From Pseudonocardia sp. (GTDB taxonomy: Bacteria; Actinomycetota; Actinomycetes; Mycobacteriales; Pseudonocardiaceae), in the NCBI RefSeq assembly GCF_025465255.1, contig NZ_JAODNI010000108.1:1-64000 (forward strand): 64,000 nt of DNA. The letters run 5' to 3'. Both the position numbers and the translations under genes were made by a program. The notes beneath the pieces are model-generated. The model searched no databases. It saw only the letters and a list, made by a program, of their open reading frames with translations, and was not told the DNA's origin. Numbering within the stretch: position 1 is the first letter of the stretch; each line of letters starts with the position of its first letter. Below are positions 1-8,093 of the stretch, one piece after another.

Positions 1-957
1 CCGGTGCCCGGGGCGCTGCGGCTCGCGGACGCGGTCCCGGACGCCGCCGGCGCGGCCCGGGGTGCCCCGCCCTGCTTCACGGTGCACCGCCTCGGCTCCG
101 CCGGCGCCACCGTCACCTATCCCCTGCGGCCCCCGCTCCGCGGCGCGCACCGGATCGGCCCGCTGGCCTGCCGCGCCACGGACGCGCTCGGCCTCGTCGA
201 GCTGACGAGTGAGCTCCTGCCCGCGGACCGGCTGCTCGTGCTGCCCCGGGTCGCCGTGCTGTGCGGGGTGCCCGCGGCGCTCGGCGGCGGGGAGGGCACG
301 CCCGGGGCCGCCGTCGCCCATCAGGGCCAGGGCTCCCCGGACGTGCTGATCCGCGGCTACCGGCAGGGTGACGAGCTGCGCCGGGTGCACTGGAAGAGCA
401 CGGCCCGGCACGACGAGCTGATGGTCCGGCTCGAGGAACGCCCGTGGCGCGGCGGCATCACGGTCCTGCTGGACCGCCGGGGCGACGCGCACCGCGGGCA
501 CGGCCCGGGGTCGAGCCTGGAGTTCGCGGTCAGCATGGCGGCGAGCATCGGCGTGCACCTGATCCGCCGCGGCGAGCCGGTCGAGCTGGTCACCGAGAAC
601 GGCACGTCGCTCAAGGCGTCGGACGGCGTCGACGCGCTGCTCGACGGGCTCGCGGTCCTGCGTCCGGTCTCGTCGCCGTCGCTGGCCGGGCCGCCGCTCG
701 CCACGGCGGACGACCTCGTCGCGATCCTGGGCGCGCTCGCGCCGGGGGACGCGCAGACCCTCGCGGAGCGCCGGCCGGCGGGCGGCTACGCGATCCTCCT
801 GGACGTCGCGACGTGGGACCGGGGCAGCCCGACCGCCGCCGCCTCGGCGGCGGTGCTGCGCCGGATGGGCTGGCACGTCGCCGTGGTGGCCGCGGGCACC
901 GGCGTCGAGCGGGCGTGGGACGCGGTCGTCGCCGCGGAGCGGGTGCGGGTCTCGTGA
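1..957 (+). CDS. DUF58 domain protein (5' end outside window)
   Basis: The reading frame is open from the first base, so the N-terminus lies upstream of the window; 318 codons are visible. The hallmark DUF58 stretch RGYRQGDELRRVHWKSTA followed by RLEE is present around residues 118-145. The C-terminal half has the alternating hydrophobic strands expected of the vWA-like domain of this family. In bacteria DUF58 proteins are usually encoded between a MoxR ATPase and a membrane transglutaminase. The next gene here is such a transglutaminase, whose GTG start overlaps this TGA stop (GTGA), so the two are translationally coupled. The family has no defined biochemical activity; a role in envelope or MoxR-assisted maturation is an inference from context. 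Confidence 0.9.
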   Translation, partial: PVPGALRLADAVPDAAGAARGAPPCFTVHRLGSAGATVTYPLRPPLRGAHRIGPLACRATDALGLVELTSELLPADRLLVLPRVAVLCGVPAALGGGEGTPGAAVAHQGQGSPDVLIRGYRQGDELRRVHWKSTARHDELMVRLEERPWRGGITVLLDRRGDAHRGHGPGSSLEFAVSMAASIGVHLIRRGEPVELVTENGTSLKASDGVDALLDGLAVLRPVSSPSLAGPPLATADDLVAILGALAPGDAQTLAERRPAGGYAILLDVATWDRGSPTAAASAAVLRRMGWHVAVVAAGTGVERAWDAVVAAERVRVS

Positions 958-3221
958 CAGCCCCCACCGCCGTCCGGCCGGACGCGCCCGCACCGCCTCC
1001 GGCACCGGGGCGGCCGGCCTGGCGCTGGATCTCGCCGGTCGGCGCCGGTGCTGCCGTGCTGCTGGCCGGGGCCCCGGTGTCCGCGGTCGTGCAGGGCGGG
1101 ACGTGGCTCGGGTACGCCGTCGCCGCCGTCGGCCTGGTCGTCGTGCTCGGGACCGCGGCACAGCGGCTGGCTGGGGCCGCGGTGCTGATCGCCCAGGTCC
1201 TGGGCCTGCTCGAACTGCTCACGCTGCTCTTCACGGACAGCGCGTTCCCCGGCCCCGGCGCGTTCGCCTCGGCCGGGGACCTCCTCGCCGAGGCCGGGAG
1301 CACGATCGACACCGGCACCGCGCCCGTCGCCGGGACCCCCGGGATCCTGCTCCTGACCACCGCCGCGTTCGGCCTGCTCGCCGTCGCCGTGCACGGCATC
1401 GCCGTGTCCGCGGACGCCCCCGCCGCCGGTGGCGTGCCCCTGCTCTGCGTCTTCGCGGTCCCCACCGCGCTGGCCGACCAGCTGCTCCCCTGGTGGGCGG
1501 TGATCGCGGCCGCCGCCGGGTTCGGGGTCCTGCTCGTCGCCCGGGACGGCGGGCGTCGGCACGCGCCGGCCGGGGCGGTCGTCGTCGCGGTCGCGGCCGT
1601 GGTCGCGCTCCTGGCCGGCTCGACGGTGACGCTGGTCGGCACCGGTGGCCGCTTCACCGGCAACGGAGCCGGCGGGGGCGGCGGCTCGATCGGGCTCAAC
1701 CCGTTCACGTCGCTGCGCGGGCAGCTCACCCAGTCCGACCCGGTCGAGCTGTTCCGGGTCACCGGGCTCCCCGGGGCCACCTACCTGCGCGCCCTCACGC
1801 TCCGGGAGTACGTGCCGGACACCGGCTGGCAGGCGTCGGCGCCCCAGCCGGGCGTGCCGGTCGCCGGGCCCCTCTCGCCGAACGCCCCGCCCGGGGATCC
1901 CGTGACGGTCGACGTCGAGAACCTCGGTTTCCGGGACTACTGGCTGCCGGTCTACGGGACACCGCGGTCCGTGACGGGCGTCGACGAGGACCGGTGGGCC
2001 TACGACCAGAGCAGCGGCACGGCCTACAGCTCCCGCCCCCGCGAGGAGGCCTCGTGGCAGCAGCAGGCCGTGCTGCCCAGCCCGAGCGCCGAACAGCTGC
2101 GCGCCGCGTCCGGCCCCAACGTCGTCGACCGCGCGTACCTCGACACCGCCGGGGTCGACCCCCGGGTGTCGGCGCTCGCGGCGCAGGTCACCCGCGGCGC
2201 CGGGACGGAGTTCGACAAGGCCATCTCCCTCGTCGACTTCTTCACCGGCCCGGACACCCGGTTCCGCTACAGCCTGCAGACGGCCCCCGGCAGCGGGGAC
2301 GACGCACTGGTGGACTTCCTGACCGTCGGCAAGGCCGGGTACTGCGAGCAGTACGCGTCCGCGATGGCCGTCATGCTGCGGGCCGTGGACGTGCCCGCGC
2401 GCGTCGCCGTCGGGTTCACGGCCGGGACCGACACCGCCGACGGCCGCACGGTGACCACGCGGGACGCGCACGCCTGGGTCGAGGCCTGGTTCCCCGGCTA
2501 CGGGTGGACGCTGTTCGACCCGACGCCGCTGACGGACGGCCGCACGGTGATCCCGCCGTACGTGCAGGAGGCGCAGGACGCCCAGAACGCCGCCGCGCAG
2601 GACGGCCAGGCCCAGGAGCTGCAGGAGGATCCGCTCCCGGCGGCGTCGGACCCGGCCCGGGCGGAACCCACGCCCCCGGTCGACACGCCGACCCCGGAGC
2701 CGACGGCCGCGCAGGACACCGGCAGCGGCACGCTGGGCGCCGTCGCGCTGACACTGCTGGTGGCGCTGATCGTCCTGGGGTTGCTGGGCGGGCCGGTGCT
2801 CGCGCGGAGGGTCCTGCGGAGACGCCGTCTCGCGGCCGTGGCCGCGGGCGGTCCGGGCGCGGCGGCCGCGGCCTGGGCCGAGATCCTGGCCGGGTCCCGG
2901 GACCGGGGCTACCCGCTCCCGCGGAGCGACACGGTGCGCACCGCGGCGCGCAGGCTGGTCCGGGAGCACGAGTTCGACGACGGCGCCCAGGACTCGTTGC
3001 GCGACGTCGTCCGTGGGGTGGAGGCGAGCTGGTACGGCGGCGCGCACCCGGATGCCGGCGAGCTGACGGACGCGGTGCGGGCCGTGTGCGCGGCGATCGG
3101 CGGGACGAGGGCGAGCCTGCGGCAGCGACTCCTCCCGGCGTCCGTCCTGGAGGGGATCAAGGAGCTGGGCGCGGCGCGGCGCGCAGGGTCGCGCGAGCGG
3201 GAGACGTCGGGCGCGGGCTGA
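954..3221 (+). CDS. Membrane transglutaminase-like protein (TgpA type)
   Basis: This 755-residue protein begins with several hydrophobic membrane segments (roughly residues 25-235). An extracytoplasmic transglutaminase-like domain follows, then another membrane helix near residues 595-620, and a cytoplasmic tail resembling DUF4129. The papain-like triad is visible: Cys464 in GYCEQYASAM, His506 in RDAHAWVEAW and Asp522 in LFDPTP. The GTG start at 954 overlaps the stop of the DUF58 gene. A long upstream extension of the frame overlaps that gene and is not expected to be used. A Pro/Thr/Ala-rich linker precedes the last helix. The substrate is unknown; family members act at the cell surface as proteases or cross-linkers, so envelope processing is an inference. 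Confidence 0.88.
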   Translation: MTAPTAVRPDAPAPPPAPGRPAWRWISPVGAGAAVLLAGAPVSAVVQGGTWLGYAVAAVGLVVVLGTAAQRLAGAAVLIAQVLGLLELLTLLFTDSAFPGPGAFASAGDLLAEAGSTIDTGTAPVAGTPGILLLTTAAFGLLAVAVHGIAVSADAPAAGGVPLLCVFAVPTALADQLLPWWAVIAAAAGFGVLLVARDGGRRHAPAGAVVVAVAAVVALLAGSTVTLVGTGGRFTGNGAGGGGGSIGLNPFTSLRGQLTQSDPVELFRVTGLPGATYLRALTLREYVPDTGWQASAPQPGVPVAGPLSPNAPPGDPVTVDVENLGFRDYWLPVYGTPRSVTGVDEDRWAYDQSSGTAYSSRPREEASWQQQAVLPSPSAEQLRAASGPNVVDRAYLDTAGVDPRVSALAAQVTRGAGTEFDKAISLVDFFTGPDTRFRYSLQTAPGSGDDALVDFLTVGKAGYCEQYASAMAVMLRAVDVPARVAVGFTAGTDTADGRTVTTRDAHAWVEAWFPGYGWTLFDPTPLTDGRTVIPPYVQEAQDAQNAAAQDGQAQELQEDPLPAASDPARAEPTPPVDTPTPEPTAAQDTGSGTLGAVALTLLVALIVLGLLGGPVLARRVLRRRRLAAVAAGGPGAAAAAWAEILAGSRDRGYPLPRSDTVRTAARRLVREHEFDDGAQDSLRDVVRGVEASWYGGAHPDAGELTDAVRAVCAAIGGTRASLRQRLLPASVLEGIKELGAARRAGSRERETSGAG

Positions 3222-3317
3222 GGGCTCGCGCTTCCGCGTGGGCTGGTGCCGCCGGGCCTCGACCCGGCGGGGACCCGCCGCCGCGGGCCGTCGGACCGGC
3301 GCGTCGGCGCACGAAAG

Positions 3318-3344
3318 AGCCGCGGCCCCGAGGGGGCCGCGGCT
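3318..3344. terminator. Bidirectional terminator hairpin
   Basis: A perfect 12-bp inverted repeat (AGCCGCGGCCCC) with a 3-nt GAG loop lies between the convergent transglutaminase and DUF3040 genes. There is no T-tract, as is usual for high-GC actinobacterial terminators. Confidence 0.6.
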
Positions 3345-3411
3345 CGTCCGGTCTGTCGCTGGGTGTCTGTCGCTGGGTGCCCTCGGTCTCAGCCGTTCCG
3401 GGGCAGCCCGG

Positions 3412-3801
3412 TCACTCCTGCTCGAAGCGCTTGCGGAAGCGCTCCTCCATCCGGCCGGTGAAACGGTTCTTGTCCGGCTCCGCCGGGGTCTCGGAGCTCG
3501 CCGACCCCTTGTCGCCCGCGCCGCGGTAGCTGATCGCGAGCATCGTCCCGCCCAGCATCAGCAGGAAGCCGATCACGCTGACGATGGGGAACGGACCGAA
3601 CTCGCGCAGCGCCGTCACGGCGACGCCGACGACGAGCAGCACCAGGCCCGCGGTGAAGACCGCGAGGCCCTGGATCCGCCGGCGCCGGCTCGGTTTGCGC
3701 AGCCGTCCACCACGCACGGTGGAGGCGAACTTGGGGTCCTCGGCGTAGAGAGCACGCTCGATCTGTTCGAGCAGGCGCTGCTCGTGCTCGGAGAGGGGCA
3801 T
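3412..3801 (-). CDS. DUF3040 small membrane protein
   Basis: This 129-residue protein begins MPLSEHEQRLLEQIERAL, the conserved start of DUF3040 proteins that are widespread next to the cell-division/mraZ region in actinobacteria (Rv2169c type). Two membrane helices are evident, about residues 47-67 and 72-92, followed by a polar C-terminal tail. I chose the ATG at 3801 because a GGAGG lies 5 nt upstream and because family members start with MPLSEHE; an in-frame GTG 24 nt further upstream is less likely. Molecular function is unknown. Confidence 0.88.
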   Translation of the reverse strand: MPLSEHEQRLLEQIERALYAEDPKFASTVRGGRLRKPSRRRRIQGLAVFTAGLVLLVVGVAVTALREFGPFPIVSVIGFLLMLGGTMLAISYRGAGDKGSASSETPAEPDKNRFTGRMEERFRKRFEQE

Positions 3802-4329
3802 GACGTCCTCCGGCACAACGGTCACTGTGTGCCTCGCCGTCCTTGGTGCCGGAACGACGCGACGAGCGCCCGGATTGGGCGTCTGCCACGAGGATACGAG
3901 CCGAACGCCTGGTCCACTACCCGCACGCCTGATCCCGTAGGGCTGATCTTCGAACGGCCGGTGTCGCGCGACGGCCTGACGACGCCCGGACGGAGTTCCC
4001 GCGGCGGGCGCGGACGGCCGTTCGGCGCTCGTCGATCACGTCCGGGCCGCCTTCCGGGCATCGATCCGGCACCCGGAGCAACCCGGATCGACCTCTTCGG
4101 GGTCCGCGAGGGCCGTTCGTGGCCCGCCCGGCCCGCGCTCTCGTCCGAGATCGTGATCACGTGGGCGCGGTGCGACGTGACCGGACTCACCGACGCTCCG
4201 TCCAGGTCGTCCGTGGCGCACGCCGGGGACGTCGGACGGGCGCGCCCAGGACGGCGTGCGGGACGTCCTCCTCGGCGCGCCGCACGGGACCGATGACGGT
4301 ACCGACCGCCGCGCCCACCACGACCGCGG
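3802..4329. other. Intergenic region without a recognised gene
   Basis: These 528 bases separate two minus-strand genes. I see no convincing coding sequence. A 45-codon minus-strand frame just after the methyltransferase stop (down to about 4187) starts with a hydrophobic run and could be a small membrane peptide, but nothing supports it beyond composition. A 9-bp inverted repeat (TCGATCCGG / CCGGATCGA) with a 13-nt loop lies at 4061-4091. The promoter of the DUF3040 gene must lie in the left part. Confidence 0.4.
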
Positions 4330-5091
4330 TCAGCCGCCCGCGCGCCGGGCGAGGACGTGCAGCCGGGCCGCGACCTCGCGCAGCGCGGGCACCGTCGACG
4401 CGAGGTCCTCGAGCTCGTCGACCGTCCGCTGCGTGGCCGCCCCTCCGTCCTGCACGGCGCCGGGGAGGTAGCCGGTGAGGACGTCGTCGCCCTGCAGGAT
4501 CTCCACCCGGAGCTCGCCGGTCGCCTCGAGGAGCGCACCCAGGGCCGGGCCGTCGAAACGGCGGCGCAGGACGTCGTCCGGCCCGAAGCGACCGTCCGGG
4601 TCCGTGAGCACCGCCCGGGCCTCGGCCAATCGGCCCAGGAGCACCCGGCCCAGCACCGCGGAGTTGCGGGAGGCCGCGAGGATCGACACGGCGGCGCCCG
4701 GAGCGGCCACCGCGATCAGCGAGGCGACGGCGCGGGCCGGGTCGTCGACCACTTCGAGCAGCCCGTGCCCGAGCACGAGGTCCGCGTCGGGGGGCACCAG
4801 GTCGGTGAGCTGGTCCACGTCGCCCTGCATCGGCGTCACCAGCGGGTGCACGCCCGCGTCCCGCGCCCGGCGTTCGAGCGCCGCCAGCGCGTTCGGGCTG
4901 GTGTCCACCACCGTGACCGCGCAGCCGGCCGCCGCGAGCGGGACCGCCCACGAGCCGCTGCCCCCGCCCACGTCCACGACGCGGGGCGGCTGCCCGGGCC
5001 GGGCCGCCCGGACCCGGGCCACCTCGGCATCCAGGACACGGTGCACCGCGCCGCCGGTCGTTCCGGACCGTTGCTCTGCCGCCGTACTCAC
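4330..5091 (-). CDS. Class I SAM-dependent methyltransferase
   Basis: A 253-residue cytosolic protein with the class I Rossmann methyltransferase motifs. Motif I is VVDVGGGSGSW near residue 35, followed by an acidic strand end VVDTSPNA, then DADLVLGHGLLEVVDD, typical of the UbiE/Methyltransf_11 group. The GTG start at 5091 is supported by a TACGCT -10-like hexamer exactly 6 nt upstream on the minus strand, suggesting a leaderless mRNA. It is divergent from the ParA gene across a 43-bp promoter region. The acceptor substrate cannot be told from sequence. Confidence 0.85.
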   Translation of the reverse strand: MSTAAEQRSGTTGGAVHRVLDAEVARVRAARPGQPPRVVDVGGGSGSWAVPLAAAGCAVTVVDTSPNALAALERRARDAGVHPLVTPMQGDVDQLTDLVPPDADLVLGHGLLEVVDDPARAVASLIAVAAPGAAVSILAASRNSAVLGRVLLGRLAEARAVLTDPDGRFGPDDVLRRRFDGPALGALLEATGELRVEILQGDDVLTGYLPGAVQDGGAATQRTVDELEDLASTVPALREVAARLHVLARRAGG

Positions 5092-5121
5092 ACGCGCAGC
5101 GTAGTGCCGGGCGGGAGAAGG

Positions 5122-5127
5122 TAGGTT
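5122..5127 (+). promoter_or_regulatory. -10 hexamer (TAGGTT) that sets the ParA start
   Basis: TAGGTT lies 7 nt before GTG 5135. The alternative TTG at 5126 falls inside this hexamer, which argues for a leaderless GTG start at 5135. Confidence 0.45.
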
Positions 5128-5134
5128 GATCGCC

Positions 5135-6079
5135 GTGCAGGTCGTCGCCACTCTCAGCCTCAAGGGCGGGGTCGGGAAGACCACTGTCGCGCTCGGACTC
5201 GCCGGGGCTGCCCTGCAGAACGGGTTGCGCACCCTCGTCGTCGACCTGGATCCGCAGGCCAACGCCACCATCGCGCTCGACGCCGCGCCGACCACCGCGA
5301 CCATCGCCGACGTGCTCGACGAGCCGCGGATGTCCGTCCTGCGCGAGGCGATCGTGCCCAGCGCGTGGGGCGAGGGCCTCGATGTGCTCGTCGGCGCCGA
5401 GCAGAACGAGCGGCACAACCATCCGGACCCGGGGACCAAGCAGCTCGGCCGGCTGGTGCGGGCGCTCCAACGACTCGAGGAACCCGGCTGGGGCGGCATC
5501 GACGACCTGCCCGCGGAGCCCTACCAGCTGGTGATCATCGACTGCCCGCCCTCCCTCGGGCAGCTCACCCGCAGCGCGCTCACCGCGGCGGACCGGGCCA
5601 TCCTGGTCACCGACCCCACGATGTTCGCGGTCTCCGGGGTCCAGCGGGCCTTCGACGCCGTGCAGACCGAGCGGGAGCGCGGCAACCCGGAACTCCAGCC
5701 GCTCGGCGTGCTGATCAACCGGGTCCGCCCGCGCAACGCCGAGCACGACTTCCGGATCAACGAGCTGCGCGAGCTCTTCGGCGCCCTCGTGTTCACCAGC
5801 GTGCTGCCGGACCGCTCGGCCGTGCAGCAGGCCCAGGGCGCGTGCCTGCCGATCCAGGCGTGGGACACGCCCGGGGCCCGGGAGGTCGCGGCGGTCTTCA
5901 CCACACTGCTGGGCCGGGTGTTGCGGGCGGGGCGGCGACGTTCCGCCGAGGAGAACGGCACCGGTGGGACGGACTCCGCCGTCGATTCGGACTCCGCCGT
6001 CGATTCAGCGTTCGCTGCCGAAGCGGACGCCGGTGCCGAAGCGGACGCCGGGGCCGACGCCTCGGCCGCCGACGCCTGA
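5135..6079 (+). CDS. Orphan ParA/Soj-family ATPase
   Basis: A 314-residue deviant Walker ATPase: SLKGGVGKTT gives the P-loop with the signature lysine, VVDLDPQANAT is switch I, and VIIDCPPSLGQLT is Walker B/switch II. ParA-type proteins bind DNA as ATP dimers and position cargo such as chromosomes, plasmids or chemoreceptor-like complexes. No ParB gene or parS-like cluster is adjacent, so this is an orphan rather than the segregation pair. The last 50 residues form an unusual acidic low-complexity tail encoded by 18-bp tandem repeats (see that entry). The GTG start at 5135 fits a leaderless promoter. Confidence 0.88.
   Translation: MQVVATLSLKGGVGKTTVALGLAGAALQNGLRTLVVDLDPQANATIALDAAPTTATIADVLDEPRMSVLREAIVPSAWGEGLDVLVGAEQNERHNHPDPGTKQLGRLVRALQRLEEPGWGGIDDLPAEPYQLVIIDCPPSLGQLTRSALTAADRAILVTDPTMFAVSGVQRAFDAVQTERERGNPELQPLGVLINRVRPRNAEHDFRINELRELFGALVFTSVLPDRSAVQQAQGACLPIQAWDTPGAREVAAVFTTLLGRVLRAGRRRSAEENGTGGTDSAVDSDSAVDSAFAAEADAGAEADAGADASAADA
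5971..6052 (+). repeat. 18-bp tandem repeats encoding the ParA tail
   Basis: Two exact copies of an 18-bp unit (GGACTCCGCCGTCGATTC, 5971-6006) encode DSAVDS twice. Two near-identical copies of a second 18-bp unit (starting GCCGAAGCGGACGCC, 6017-6052) encode AEADAG repeats. Both keep the frame, so copy number could vary without breaking the gene. Confidence 0.75.
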
Positions 6080-6095
6080 CAGCCCGCCGGGCCGG

Positions 6096-6503
6096 CTACC
6101 GGGCCGTCACCAACTCCCGCACGATGCCGACGAACTGCTCGGCCTGCCGCAGCAGGTCGTCCGCGTCCCGCCGGCTCACCAGGCGTTCGATGCCCGCCTC
6201 GGCGGCGGCCCGGGTGCTCGAGCAGGCGGCGAAGAACGCCGCCCACTCACCCAGCTCGGGCGCCACCTCGCGGAGCAGCTGCCAGACGCTGCGCGACGCC
6301 CCGCGCCGCGGCTTCGGCCGGGCGCGGACCGCCAGCACCGAGGCCCCGGCGCGCAGGGCCGCGAGGTAGGCCGCCGGGTACCGCAGCAGCGGCTCCGGGT
6401 TCCGGTGCCCCTCGGCGATGCACTCCGACGCCTGCCGCAGCAGGCCGAGCGCCGCCGGGGGAACCGGGGCGTGCAGGGTCCGTTCGGTCGCCGTGATCGT
6501 CAT
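6096..6503 (-). CDS. SAV_6107-type HEPN domain protein
   Basis: A 135-residue all-helical protein that I recognise as the actinobacterial SAV_6107 HEPN family; the name comes from a Streptomyces avermitilis protein. The Met at 6503 (MTITATERTL) was chosen because a GGAGGAG motif lies about 10 nt upstream; 13 extra in-frame codons upstream look non-coding. HEPN folds often occur in RNases or accessory subunits, but the RxxxxH catalytic motif is not obvious here, so an RNase role is not claimed. It follows the DUF6504 gene on the same strand after 104 nt and probably shares its LexA-controlled promoter, which suggests a DNA-damage-related role. Confidence 0.75.
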   Translation of the reverse strand: MTITATERTLHAPVPPAALGLLRQASECIAEGHRNPEPLLRYPAAYLAALRAGASVLAVRARPKPRRGASRSVWQLLREVAPELGEWAAFFAACSSTRAAAEAGIERLVSRRDADDLLRQAEQFVGIVRELVTAR

Positions 6504-6607
6504 CCGGATCGCTCCTCCGCTCGCTTCCCGTCCACTGCCCACTCCGTTCCGTGCCGGGCACGGCCCGTCACCCGCTCTCGGTCCGGCCCGTCACCCCGTC
6601 CGGCCCG

Positions 6608-6922
6608 TCACTCGGCCCGGACCAGATCCCACACGCCGGGCCCGGCCCGCATTCGCAGGACGAACTCCATCGCCGGCGCCTGCGGCTCCTCGGCCGACCG
6701 CGCCACGACCCGCCAGCACCGCAGCCGATCCCCGCCGACCGGCATCGGCGACGGGAACGGCCACGGCGACTCCTCGATCCACTGGTCGCGCACGTCCGTG
6801 ACCAGGTACCGCGATCCGCGTCGCGACGGCCTGCGCTCGAACTCCACCGGCTCGCCGCTCTGCCAGCGGACCTGGACCGGCGCAGGCTCACGCGGACCGA
6901 AGACGCGGGAGAAAGCACCCAC
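6608..6922 (-). CDS. DUF6504-like protein, SOS-controlled
   Basis: This 104-residue protein has the layout of DUF6504: a basic N-terminus, a strand-rich core with RYLVTDVRDQWIEE, and a C-terminal MEFVLRMRAGPGVWDLVR strand. The GTG start at 6922 has a strong AAGGAGGG ribosome site about 8 nt upstream. It is first in an operon with the HEPN gene, and its promoter carries a perfect LexA box (7021-7036). I recall, unverified, that DUF6504 genes lie near translesion-synthesis genes in other actinobacteria; that and the LexA box suggest a part in damage tolerance. No biochemical function is known to me. Confidence 0.6.
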   Translation of the reverse strand: MGAFSRVFGPREPAPVQVRWQSGEPVEFERRPSRRGSRYLVTDVRDQWIEESPWPFPSPMPVGGDRLRCWRVVARSAEEPQAPAMEFVLRMRAGPGVWDLVRAE

Positions 6923-7020
6923 CCCGACTCACCCTCCTTCCGGTCGGCCCCGGCCCGACCGTCGTCCGGCCGCTCCGGGGTCGGGGCGCTTCCCCCACCC
7001 CGACCCCGGAACAGCCTTCA

Positions 7021-7072
7021 TCGAACGCATGTTCGATGTCTCCAGTACAGCGTGCCCCGGCCCACTCGTCAA
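7021..7072 (-). promoter_or_regulatory. LexA-controlled SOS promoter
   Basis: On the minus strand a TTGACG -35 (7067-7072) and a TGTACT -10 (7044-7049) are separated by exactly 17 bp. TCGAACGCATGTTCGA (7021-7036) follows at the expected start point; it matches the actinobacterial SOS consensus TCGAAC-N4-GTTCGA perfectly. The arrangement predicts LexA repression of the DUF6504/HEPN operon. A 33-codon minus-strand ORF starting at the ATG inside the box (7030) ends at 6929, just before the DUF6504 start, and may act as a coupled leader. Confidence 0.85.
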
Positions 7073-7207
7073 GTCGACGCGGCACTCGTCCGGGCTGGTG
7101 GGCGGGAACACCCGAACGGACGACGGAGGCACGGGCGGCTCCCGGGCCAGGGCATGAATCGACGGATCGTGGTGTGATGGACGGGTGACGAGCCACCCGG
7201 GCCGCCG

Positions 7208-7795
7208 ATGACCGCCGCGCCGCCGCGGCCCCGACTGGTCGCGCTGACCGCGGCCGACCTCGCCGAACGTCTCGGCGAGGCGCTCGACGTGTACGTCTCC
7301 GCCATGGGCTACCCGCCGAGCACCGCCCGCCAGCGCCGGGCGCTCTGGCTCGAGCACGCCCGGCGGCCCGGCTGGCGCGCGGTCGGCTGGCTCGGTCCCG
7401 CGGGGATCCTGATCGGCATCGGCTACGGCTACACCGGCGGACCGGGACAGTGGTGGTTCGAGGAGGTCCGGCGCGGGCTCGCGGCCCGGGGGATGTCCCG
7501 GAGCCACTTGGAGCCGGACTGGCTCGGGGACTACTTCGAGCTCACCGAACTGCACGTCCGCCCGGACGCCCAGGGCTCCCGTCTCGGGGAGGGCCTGCTG
7601 CGCGCGCTGCTGCAGGACGTCCCACACCGCCGGGTGCTGCTCTCCACACCGGAGTACGGCCACCGCCAGCCGGGCCGGGCCTGGCGCCTCTACCGCCGTC
7701 TCGGCTTCTCGGACGTCCTGCGGGACCACCGCTTCACGGGCGACACCCGCCCCTTCGCCGTCCTCGGCCGCGAGCTCCCGCTCCCCCCGGCCTGA
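7208..7795 (+). CDS. GNAT acetyltransferase (Rv2170 type)
   Basis: A 195-residue protein with a GCN5-related N-acetyltransferase layout. The strand FELTELHVRPDAQGSRLGEGLLRALL contains the acetyl-CoA-binding RLGEGL loop (Q/RxxGxG/A class, here G-S-R-L-G-E-G). A C-terminal WRLYRRLGFSDV motif is typical of GNAT strand and helix 4. Its position next to lppM matches M. tuberculosis Rv2170. The acceptor is not predictable from sequence. The ATG at 7208 is the only plausible start because an upstream GTG frame stops at once; no strong ribosome site is seen. Confidence 0.8.
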   Translation: MTAAPPRPRLVALTAADLAERLGEALDVYVSAMGYPPSTARQRRALWLEHARRPGWRAVGWLGPAGILIGIGYGYTGGPGQWWFEEVRRGLAARGMSRSHLEPDWLGDYFELTELHVRPDAQGSRLGEGLLRALLQDVPHRRVLLSTPEYGHRQPGRAWRLYRRLGFSDVLRDHRFTGDTRPFAVLGRELPLPPA

Positions 7796-8093
7796 CGCTC
7801 CCCGGCCAGGCGCCGGAGATCACCGTTCTCGGCCTCCCGGCCACGGATGACCGCGACCGGGTCGCGGACGGCGATCTTGCACATCACCGGGGCCATGATC
7901 GGGTTCCGCGGTACGGGGCGGCCACTCAAGGCCGGGATGTACCGCGGTCGGTGATCACCGAGCATCGACGCGCCCCCGGTGGTCGTCGGCGCGCCCCGTT
8001 CCCCGGCACCCACCCCCCGCCGGCGCAGCCGACGCGCCACCCCGCGACCGGCGGGTGCGCGGAACCGTCGGACCCCGATGGCACGATGTGCCC
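7796..8093. other. Intergenic region with a 14-bp palindrome
   Basis: No gene is recognised in these 298 bases between two plus-strand genes. A perfect palindrome TCGGTGATCACCGA lies at 7948-7961, about 130 nt before lppM, and could be an operator. A short GC hairpin (CCGCGAC/GTCGCGG) lies near 7852-7868. A CACGAT hexamer (8082-8087) 6 nt before the lppM ATG is a likely leaderless -10. Confidence 0.4.

Noticed and set aside
786..3047. Long minus-strand open frame opposite the transglutaminase gene
   Set aside because: Composition is Arg/Gly/Pro-rich with no domain; the plus-strand gene explains the third-position GC bias.
3946..3960. Possible LexA box near TTCGAACGG
   Set aside because: Only one half-site matches; the second GTTCGA half is absent.
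4187..4329. Small membrane peptide gene after the methyltransferase
   Set aside because: A 45-codon frame with a hydrophobic start but no ribosome site, promoter or recognisable family.
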